From Planctomycetaceae bacterium (GTDB lineage Bacteria > Planctomycetota > Planctomycetia > Pirellulales > Pirellulaceae): a stretch of DNA of 6,633 nucleotides. Under the pieces are notes generated by a model, which was not told the DNA's origin, searched no databases, and was given only the letters and a program-made list of their open reading frames with translations. Made by a program: the position numbers and the translations under genes. Shown one piece after another: positions 1-5,770 of this stretch; position 1 is the first letter of the stretch; each line of letters starts with the position of its first letter. The stretch covers positions 1 through 6,633 of the forward strand of contig SXHS01000199.1 in NCBI GenBank assembly GCA_005773145.1. Reading direction: 5' to 3'.

Positions 1-1
1 G

Positions 2-634
2 GAGAATTTCGTCCTCCCGCTCTCTCATGACGAAGTGGTGCATGGAAAGGGGGCTCTGCTCGCCCAAATGCCGGGAGATCTGTGGCAGAAATTCGCCAAC
101 CTGCGGTTGCTGTACGCCTACATGTGGACCCATCCGGGTAAGAAACTACTGTTCATGGGGGACGAGATCGGTCAGTGGAATGAATGGAATCATGACGAGA
201 GCGTCCAATGGCACCTGCTTCAATGGGATTCCCACCGCGGTTTACAAAAAATGCTGGCCGACCTCAATCGTCTGTATCGCCAAGAGCCCGCTTTGTATGA
301 ATGTGATTTCGATTGGCAGGGATTTGAATGGATCGATTGCCAAAGCCGCGAGGACAGCGTATTGGCGTTCTTGCGTCGCGCCCGAGATCCCAAGGATCAG
401 GTGGTCATCGGACTCAATTTTACCCCGGTGCCACGACTGTCCCACCGAATTGGTGTTCCCGAGGCTGGCTGGTATCGCGAGATCTTCAATAGCGATTCGC
501 AGTACTATGGGGGGAGCAATATCGGTACTCACCCCGGGACCCCAGCCGAAAAGGTCCCCGCCCATGGCCGCGCCATGTCGATCCAAATCAAGCTGCCACC
601 GCTGGGAGCCGTTATCTTTAAACGGGATCGGTAG
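2..634 (+). CDS. glgB: 1,4-alpha-glucan branching enzyme GlgB, C-terminal part (5' end outside window)
   Basis: This is the C-terminal 210 residues of the cytoplasmic enzyme that makes alpha-1,6 branches in glycogen by cutting an alpha-1,4 chain and transferring it. The open frame runs in from the left edge at base 2 and ends with TAG at 632-634. The segment starts at conserved region IV of the GH13 barrel: SHDEVVHGK lies at in-window residues 8-16, and its His9 and Asp10 match the substrate-binding His and the third catalytic carboxylate of GH13 enzymes. The nucleophile and acid/base would lie upstream, outside the window. Next come MPGDLWQKFANLR, GKKLLFMGDEIGQ and EWNHDESVQWHLL, all strongly GlgB-like, and then the C-terminal beta-domain (NFTPVPR, YYGGSNIG, LPPLGAVIFKR). 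I see no indel or frameshift against my memory of E. coli GlgB (about 730 aa), so about 500 residues are missing at the edge. The end converges on the aminotransferase gene. GH13_9 GlgB is far more likely than a trehalose synthase or other amylase. Confidence 0.96.
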   Translation, partial: ENFVLPLSHDEVVHGKGALLAQMPGDLWQKFANLRLLYAYMWTHPGKKLLFMGDEIGQWNEWNHDESVQWHLLQWDSHRGLQKMLADLNRLYRQEPALYECDFDWQGFEWIDCQSREDSVLAFLRRARDPKDQVVIGLNFTPVPRLSHRIGVPEAGWYREIFNSDSQYYGGSNIGTHPGTPAEKVPAHGRAMSIQIKLPPLGAVIFKRDR

Positions 635-670
635 GGGCTTAAGGCTGGGCTGGCGCCCTCGATTCTCAAA

Positions 671-734
671 CGCACTGGCTGGCGCCACGTGCTTGTATTG
701 ATGGGAATACAAGCACGACGCGCCAGCGAGTGCG
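671..734. repeat. Long imperfect inverted repeat (hairpin) between convergent genes
   Basis: The left arm is 671-699 and the right arm 706-734, separated by the 6-nt loop GATGGG. The arms pair at 26 of 29 positions. The inner 12 bp (CGTGCTTGTATT with AATACAAGCACG) are perfect, and the mismatches fall at arm positions 7, 16 and 17. The element fills about half of the 126-bp gap between the glgB stop and the aminotransferase stop, so it could end or stabilise transcripts from both sides. Neither strand has a proper T-tract after the stem (only TTT on the minus side), so it is not a textbook Rho-independent terminator. A 10-bp piece of the left arm (GGCTGGCGCC, 677-686) also occurs directly repeated at 648-657. 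The core, including AATACAAGCACG and GCGCCAGCGAGTGCG, resembles a dispersed intergenic repeat I recall from Rhodopirellula/Pirellula genomes. That family assignment is from memory and unchecked; the inverted repeat itself is directly visible. Confidence 0.85.
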
Positions 735-760
735 TGGCTCGCCCCAGGCGGACGCCGCTA

Positions 761-2122
761 TTAGGCCAGTCGCTGAAATCCCGTGTGCTTGACCGGTCCA
801 CCAATGCGGCTGGTGATGTCGTCCCGATCGATGGCCTGACGTAATTCCGCGAAGACGGGACCGCTGGCTGCCAGGTATTGATCCACATGCTGGTCCTCGT
901 GGCTCAGCATGGGAAAGAAGTTCGCAGCCGCCAAAAATCCACGGTCCAACATGCGTACGGTCCAGAGTGTCTGCAATGCGGCCGCCTGAGGATGCTGGAA
1001 TTGGAACGACAGCAACGCCGTGTGCCCCGCAACGATCAGCGGCACGCCATGCTGTCCGGCCAATTCCGTAAGCCCAGCGCGACAGCGCGCACCAATTCGA
1101 TCGATATGCGCTGGGACATCGACCCGCATCATCTTGCCAATGGTGGCAACCCCCGCTGCTGGTCCCACTGCTTCGGTCCAAAGGGCACTCGAGATGAAGG
1201 TATCTTGAACCGCCTGCATGGTGTCGTCGGTGCCGATCACGGCGGAAATCGGATGTCCGTTGCCCGTGGACTTGGCAAATACTGCAATGTCCGGATGGAC
1301 ACCGAACTTCAAATGGGCGCCTCCCAGATGCAGCTTCCAGCCAATAGTGACTTCATCGAAGATCAGTCGGGCACCACATTGATCGGCAAGTTCTCGCACC
1401 GACTCCAAAAACCCTGCTGCTGGCAGAAAGTTCCGGGTCGGCTCCATCACTATGGCAGCCAGTTCGTTGCCGTATCGGCGTACGAGGTTGCTTAGTTCAT
1501 CAATCTTGTTGTACGTAAACGGGAGAGCCGTGCCAGCCAGGCCGCGCGGTACACCAGCCGGCTTGAGCCCCGGCAGCAGATGCCAGTTGCCCAGTTGATC
1601 CTGAAAGTCCGCCTGCTCATTCTGTGGCAAATTGGCCGCCAAGTACCAGTCATGCCAACCATGGTAACCGCAGAAGGCGACGCGATCCCGGCCGGTGCTC
1701 GCCCGCGCGATGCGCACGGCCATGGCCATCGATTCGCCCCCAGTGCGTCCCAGTCGCACTTGTCGCGCCCATGGGTGAAGCTGCAGCATCAATTTCGCCA
1801 GCTCAACCTCCTCCGGGGGACTGAGCATGCACATGGTCCCCTTTTGGATGCGGGCAATGACGGCGGCCGTTACATCGGGATCGGCGTAACCCAGTACGGT
1901 CGCCCCAATGCCGGCTTGGGCCATGTCGAGATACTCATTGCCGTCTAGGTCCGTAACTCGACATCCGCGGGCCTCGGCAAAATAGGGTGGCCATTGGCCT
2001 GGGGCAAACAACTCTTGGCGCTTGCCAAACAGCTGCGTCGCGCCGGGAATGATGCTCCGCGCCTCTTCGTATAGTCGCAGCGTCTTTGATCGGTCCGGGC
2101 GCGGGCTATTTCCAATGTTCAT
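761..2122 (-). CDS. Class-III PLP-dependent aminotransferase, glutamate-1-semialdehyde aminomutase-like
   Basis: A 453-residue fold-type I PLP enzyme, presumably cytoplasmic. Motifs in order: an N-terminal IIPGATQLFGKR segment (residues 24-35); PYFAEARGCRVTDLDGNEYLD (46-66), typical of class III; the cofactor phosphate loop GRTGGESMAMAVRIAR (125-140); YHGWHDW (153-159); IFDEVTIGW (254-262) with Asp256 expected to hold the PLP pyridine nitrogen; FAKSTGNGHPISAVIG (282-297) with Lys284 expected to form the Schiff base; and SALWTEAVGPAAG (312-324). Length fits the family, and no key residue is missing. The RTGGE loop and the WTE.GPAA block match GSA-like aminotransferases often found with surface-polysaccharide or nucleotide-sugar genes better than true HemL, which has SGTEA at the loop. 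The substrate is therefore unknown, and the name HemL should not be transferred. I chose the ATG at 2120-2122 because AGGA lies 7 nt upstream. It overlaps the preceding hydrolase gene by 17 nt, suggesting translational coupling. A TTG at 2153-2155 would add 11 residues and is less likely. Confidence 0.88.
   Translation of the reverse strand: MNIGNSPRPDRSKTLRLYEEARSIIPGATQLFGKRQELFAPGQWPPYFAEARGCRVTDLDGNEYLDMAQAGIGATVLGYADPDVTAAVIARIQKGTMCMLSPPEEVELAKLMLQLHPWARQVRLGRTGGESMAMAVRIARASTGRDRVAFCGYHGWHDWYLAANLPQNEQADFQDQLGNWHLLPGLKPAGVPRGLAGTALPFTYNKIDELSNLVRRYGNELAAIVMEPTRNFLPAAGFLESVRELADQCGARLIFDEVTIGWKLHLGGAHLKFGVHPDIAVFAKSTGNGHPISAVIGTDDTMQAVQDTFISSALWTEAVGPAAGVATIGKMMRVDVPAHIDRIGARCRAGLTELAGQHGVPLIVAGHTALLSFQFQHPQAAALQTLWTVRMLDRGFLAAANFFPMLSHEDQHVDQYLAASGPVFAELRQAIDRDDITSRIGGPVKHTGFQRLA
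2106..2122 (-). other. 17-nt gene overlap, hydrolase end / aminotransferase start
   Basis: The aminotransferase ATG (2120-2122) lies inside the last codons of the hydrolase gene, whose TAG stop is at 2106-2108. The two genes are read in different frames. Such an overlap usually means both are on one mRNA and that ribosomes finishing the first gene feed the second. Confidence 0.75.
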
Positions 2123-4154
2123 TAAAAAATCCTGAATCCACAAGGGTTTCCTCAACGACGGGCAGGGGCTCGGGTGGTGGCTGACGGCCGACCTTCACCA
2201 GGGCCCAGTCTCCGCGGAGCGGGTACACCATGTAGCTGAGACGAAGGTCGGGCGCGTGATAGGTGTGCCCGCTGTTGAACACCACGTAGCGGCCAGCACC
2301 CTCTGGCAGAGGGTTGGCCATGATGAGCTGCAATCCGTGATCGGACGCATCAAGTGTGTGTCCCCGGCCATGAATCGTTTCGCGAGACCACTTGATCGGA
2401 ATATCGGGCAACATCCGACCAATCCACAGATTGCTCCCCGGATCGCCAAAGAGAATGAGATGAGCGCTGCGCAGATCCTCAGGAGTCACGTCGACATCGT
2501 CCTTAATCGGCAAGTCTCCCCGGTAGTGCCAACGCCACTCGTAGGCAAATCGGTGCAGGTTGGCCTCGGCCCAATCATGGACTTGCGGGTGCCACGGCTG
2601 CCCCGTCCCACGCACACAGAGAAATCGCTGCGAAAAGGCGTCGTCCATGGGCCCCTGCAGTCCTGGCTGTTTGCGGGCAACAGGATCCGGCTGCTTGGAA
2701 TCGCGATAGTGCCAGGACCCATCATCGTGCCGCTCGAAAACAAGTCTTTCAGATGGATCGGGCCGCGGAGAAGGGAGCACCACGGGCCTATTACCAACGG
2801 CGAGGCTGGCCGTGGAATTTCCGAGCGCGGGGGGATATAGGGCGAACCGCGAGACGTTGAGCGGGACCTCCATCGCGACCGAACCATCCATTTCGAGTTC
2901 TGCCTTCAGCTCCGCACGCTGGTAGTGTTGGTCCAACCCAAGAACCTCCAACCAGTGACATCGACTGTATTTCAGTGACCAAGTTACGAACCGTATTTTT
3001 CGCGGCGCGGGATCGACGCCTTCACCGATGCGATCAGCCAACATCTGCAATTGCCGTTGTTTTGCTTTTTCGGTGACGCTGTGTCCCGCCCCTGTATCGA
3101 CGATCCCCGCGAAAGGAATTGCCTCGTTTTCAAAGGCCTTCTGGATCAGCAGGTGAGAACTGTAGTAGGGATCTTGATCCCCCATGGCCGCAACAACCGG
3201 AATCATACTGGCATTGGCCGTATAGTCGATGGCATCCATCAGGTGGAGCGTTTGTTTTTGCCAGCCGGTGACTGGGTTGAGTGGCAGGAAGTGCGGCCAG
3301 GGAGATCGAGCGAACTCGACGGTGTCCACTGGGCCTGCCGTTGGGCCAAGCGCGGCGAATCGATGGGGATGTGTCAGGCCCATGCGCCACGTGCCCACGC
3401 CACCTAGAGAAGCGCCACGCAGCACGATGCGCCGGCGATCCACCGCATAGTTTCGGCAGGCGGCCTCAATCGCCTCCCACACGTCCGTTTCCCCCTCAAA
3501 GCGATAGGCGTTCTCGCCCAGCCGCCCCATGGGGAACACCTCGAGGTAATTCTGATCCGGGACCGATTTGTCGCCGGAAGTTTCACCGTCGTAGCTCTGC
3601 AGAAACTGCAACTCCCCTAATCCCGATACCCGTGTGCTGCCGTGCAGGACGACATCCAGTCGCATCGGCCGTTGGGGATCATAACCGGCTGGGACCTTCA
3701 TGCCGTAGGGCTGGACGGAACCATCCACCTGCGATATGAAAGCTCGCGCCACACGCCCGCGTTGTGTCCCCCAAGCGGCTTCCCCACTTCTTAGCGATGC
3801 CATTCGTTCGCGTGCGCGACGCAGACCATACTTGATCAGGTCCACGGTGGGCGCGTCCGATTCGGGGGCGAAATCAAGAGCCCATTGGACTCCCTTGACG
3901 AAAATTTGCGCATCGGCCCACCGGTCTGCCGCCACCTGAGGGGACCGGCTGAGCTCAGCCAATTCCTCCTGACACTCGCGCAACTCAACTTGTAACGCGG
4001 TACGCTCGGAAGTCACCGCTGGCGGCTTGTCTTCTTGCCCCCCGACAGCGCATGCTGTCAAGCTCCACGTCAATAGAAGGCCACGCAGTGCGACGCGGTA
4101 AAACGTTCCGACGCCGCTCGCAGCGAGTGTTGCGTGACTTCGAATGTGGTCCAC
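2106..4154 (-). CDS. Predicted lipoprotein alpha/beta-hydrolase (prolyl-oligopeptidase-like serine hydrolase)
   Basis: From the GTG at 4152-4154 this is 682 residues. The N-terminus looks like a lipoprotein signal: Arg20 and Arg24, a hydrophobic stretch ALRGLLLTWSL, then the lipobox LTAC with Cys35 as the predicted lipidated residue, followed by a polar linker. A Glu-rich, probably coiled-coil stretch follows (about 50-71). The catalytic part spans roughly 135-380: HGS (171-173) as a likely oxyanion loop, GASLGG (247-252) with nucleophile Ser249, MGDQDPYY with probable triad Asp328, and GAGHSV with His358. A beta-rich middle section (about 385-470) and a C-terminal block with LILFGDPGSN (566-575) and YVVFNSG complete it. 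The family is known as secreted or periplasmic esterases and peptidases, and I cannot tell which activity this is. A longer frame reaching an ATG at 4277 overlaps aceF and puts an odd 41-residue leader before the signal peptide. The GTG has a weak GGGA site 7 nt upstream (4162-4165), so the exact start is moderately sure. The 70 nt between this start and the aceF stop hold no clear terminator. Confidence 0.85.
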   Translation of the reverse strand: MDHIRSHATLAASGVGTFYRVALRGLLLTWSLTACAVGGQEDKPPAVTSERTALQVELRECQEELAELSRSPQVAADRWADAQIFVKGVQWALDFAPESDAPTVDLIKYGLRRARERMASLRSGEAAWGTQRGRVARAFISQVDGSVQPYGMKVPAGYDPQRPMRLDVVLHGSTRVSGLGELQFLQSYDGETSGDKSVPDQNYLEVFPMGRLGENAYRFEGETDVWEAIEAACRNYAVDRRRIVLRGASLGGVGTWRMGLTHPHRFAALGPTAGPVDTVEFARSPWPHFLPLNPVTGWQKQTLHLMDAIDYTANASMIPVVAAMGDQDPYYSSHLLIQKAFENEAIPFAGIVDTGAGHSVTEKAKQRQLQMLADRIGEGVDPAPRKIRFVTWSLKYSRCHWLEVLGLDQHYQRAELKAELEMDGSVAMEVPLNVSRFALYPPALGNSTASLAVGNRPVVLPSPRPDPSERLVFERHDDGSWHYRDSKQPDPVARKQPGLQGPMDDAFSQRFLCVRGTGQPWHPQVHDWAEANLHRFAYEWRWHYRGDLPIKDDVDVTPEDLRSAHLILFGDPGSNLWIGRMLPDIPIKWSRETIHGRGHTLDASDHGLQLIMANPLPEGAGRYVVFNSGHTYHAPDLRLSYMVYPLRGDWALVKVGRQPPPEPLPVVEETLVDSGFFNEHWK
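2130..2133 (-). promoter_or_regulatory. Ribosome binding site of the aminotransferase gene
   Basis: On the minus strand, AGGA is followed by a 7-nt A/T-rich spacer (TTTTTTA) and then ATG. It lies within the hydrolase coding region and is the clearest Shine-Dalgarno site among the minus-strand genes. It decides the ATG at 2122 over the upstream in-frame TTG at 2155. Confidence 0.65.
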
Positions 4155-4224
4155 AATGTTGTCCCGTTCAAAGCCGCATTGCCAAACGGTTGCGGTTTGT
4201 TTTGCCAAAATTTGCGACAAAGGA

Positions 4225-5724
4225 CTAGATAGCCAGCAACAGTCGGCTGGGGGCCTGAAGGTACCCGATAACATCATTCAAGAACCGCGCAGCGGCCGCG
4301 CCATCGACCAACCGATGGTCGTAGGACAGGCTGAGCGGCATCATTAGTCGGATCGCTACCTGATCATCGCGCACTACAGGCATCTTACGCGCTCGGCCGA
4401 CCAGTAGAATGGCCACTTCGGGGACATTTACGATCGGTGTGGAGTAGGTACCGCCGATAGCCCCCAGATTACTGATGGTGAAGGACCCACCTCGCAAGTC
4501 GTCCACGCTGAAACTTCCCGAGCGCACCTTTTCGGTAACCTGGGCCACTTCGCGAGCAATTTCAGCAATGGCCAGTCGATCGGTATCGCGCATAACGGGG
4601 ACTACGAGCCCACGGTCTGTGTCGACGGCGATTCCCAAGTTCACGTAATTCTTATAGACAATACGATTGTTCTCCAGATCGATGGAGGCATTCAATAGGG
4701 GATGTTGATGCAGGGCCATTGAAACGGCTTTGACCACGAATGGCAGTGAGGTCAGCTTGATACCCGCTGCCGCGTAGTCCGATTGGCTCGACTTACGAAC
4801 TTTTTCCAGCTCGGTGATATCCGCATCATCAAAGTTGGTGACGCGGGGTACGGTCGACCAGGACTCGAACATCTTGGCAGCGATGGTTTGGCGAATCTTG
4901 GTCAACGGCTCGTGATGCACAAGCCCCCACGAATCCTGGGACGGGGTGCCGGGGAGCGCTCGGGTAGCGCCAGCGCCGCGACCGGCTGGGGGCGCTGCAG
5001 GGGCGAGGCCGTTCGCTGCCTTGTGAGTGCTGCGGACCACCTCCAAGACGTCTTCCCGCGTGATCCGACCGCGGGGACCGCTACCGACGACGTGGGTCAG
5101 GTCCACTCCTACCTCGCGTGCTAACCGACGAATGGCGGGTCCCGCTGGTGCAGTGGCCACGTCGCCGGCAGGAACTGAGGCTGCGGCGTCCTGAGCCGTT
5201 GGTGCGACGGCGGATGTTGCCACCCGTCCGGTAGCGGCGTCGGATCGCGCGGCAGGTGCCGCCGGCGCTGAACGTGCGGCAGCAGTACTCGCGGGCGCTG
5301 CCGGCGCGGGTGACGTCGGCGCTGGCGTTACATGCGGCGCGGCAGCCGGACCGCCTTTTGTGTTGGGAGCGCTGGCCGGTGCGGCGCTGGTTGACGCCGG
5401 GCTGGATGCACGTGCCGATCCCGTCGCAGTGGGGGGCGCAGCGGCTGGTGGGGACGCGACCACGTTTGTGGTGCCGGTCGCGGGACTGATGGCGGCAACT
5501 GTCAACAACGAGCCACCGACCGGAACCGTTTGTCCCGTGGTGACGAGGATCTTTTCGACCTTGCCGGCGCACGGCGAGGGGACTTCGACGGTGGCCTTGT
5601 CGGTTTCGATTTCCACAATGGGCTGATCTTTGGTGATCGCATCTCCCTCGCGGACGAGCACTTTGAGGATATCGCCCGCCTTGATGCCATCACCCAAGTC
5701 CGGCAGTTTAACGTCAATACTCAT
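4225..5724 (-). CDS. aceF: Pyruvate dehydrogenase E2, dihydrolipoyllysine-residue acetyltransferase
   Basis: This 499-residue protein is the core of the pyruvate dehydrogenase complex. Its swinging lipoyl arm takes the acetyl group from E1, and its catalytic domain transfers it to CoA. Domains: one lipoyl domain (1-78) with the lipoylated Lys43 in ETDKATVEVPSP; an Ala/Pro/Ser/Thr linker (about 79-193); the peripheral subunit-binding domain (about 195-232: AIRRLAREVGVDL, GSGPRGRITREDV), which docks E1 or E3; a second Ala/Pro/Gly linker (about 235-262); and the acyltransferase domain (about 270-499), ending with YDHRLVDG in which His470 and Asp474 are the expected catalytic pair. FTISNLGAIGGTYSTPIVN (415-433) is also characteristic. 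The ATG at 5722-5724 is chosen because the lipoyl fold begins at once (MSIDVKLPDLGDG). Its Shine-Dalgarno is poor: AGGAAG lies over 12 nt upstream. A 34-residue extension to 5826 would run into aceE and is rejected. The adjacent aceE makes this the pyruvate rather than the 2-oxoglutarate or branched-chain E2. Confidence 0.95.
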   Translation of the reverse strand: MSIDVKLPDLGDGIKAGDILKVLVREGDAITKDQPIVEIETDKATVEVPSPCAGKVEKILVTTGQTVPVGGSLLTVAAISPATGTTNVVASPPAAAPPTATGSARASSPASTSAAPASAPNTKGGPAAAPHVTPAPTSPAPAAPASTAAARSAPAAPAARSDAATGRVATSAVAPTAQDAAASVPAGDVATAPAGPAIRRLAREVGVDLTHVVGSGPRGRITREDVLEVVRSTHKAANGLAPAAPPAGRGAGATRALPGTPSQDSWGLVHHEPLTKIRQTIAAKMFESWSTVPRVTNFDDADITELEKVRKSSQSDYAAAGIKLTSLPFVVKAVSMALHQHPLLNASIDLENNRIVYKNYVNLGIAVDTDRGLVVPVMRDTDRLAIAEIAREVAQVTEKVRSGSFSVDDLRGGSFTISNLGAIGGTYSTPIVNVPEVAILLVGRARKMPVVRDDQVAIRLMMPLSLSYDHRLVDGAAAARFLNDVIGYLQAPSRLLLAI

Positions 5725-5770
5725 AGGGATTGTTGCTTTCTTCCTGTCGAGCGCGCGGTGGCACCGGCGA

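Noticed and set aside
27..701. A long plus-strand reading frame in another phase across glgB.
   Set aside because: It is rich in Cys, Arg and Trp without any recognisable motif, while the other frame gives an unmistakable GlgB sequence.
671..734. tRNA or other classical structured RNA gene at the hairpin.
   Set aside because: It is a simple two-arm palindrome with no cloverleaf, anticodon arm or CCA end.
242..1181. Minus-strand frames crossing the hairpin and giving short hypothetical proteins (for example 242-712 and 666-1181).
   Set aside because: They run antisense to glgB or out of frame with the aminotransferase, and part of their sequence comes from translating the inverted repeat. 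No domain is visible.
878..1948. Plus-strand open frames opposite the aminotransferase (878-1495 and 1580-1948).
   Set aside because: They are antisense shadows of a well-supported class-III aminotransferase with low-complexity, motif-free translations.
2256..3739. Plus-strand open frames opposite the hydrolase (2256-2840, 3051-3407, 3281-3739).
   Set aside because: Their translations are Arg/Pro-rich and have no motif; the minus-strand frame carries a full catalytic triad and a lipobox.
4183..4199. Small inverted repeat CAAAC/GTTTG with a 7-nt loop between aceF and the hydrolase gene.
   Set aside because: A 5-bp stem without a T-tract is expected by chance and does not support a terminator or attenuator.
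4155..4277. An upstream ATG start (4275-4277) for the hydrolase gene.
   Set aside because: It overlaps aceF by 53 nt, shows no Shine-Dalgarno, and would put 41 unrelated residues before the lipoprotein signal peptide.
5145..5490. A tandem repeat or CRISPR-like array in the GC-rich part of aceF.
   Set aside because: The apparent repetition comes from Ala, Pro, Ser and Thr codons of the E2 linker; there is no fixed repeat unit or spacer pattern, and the frame stays open.
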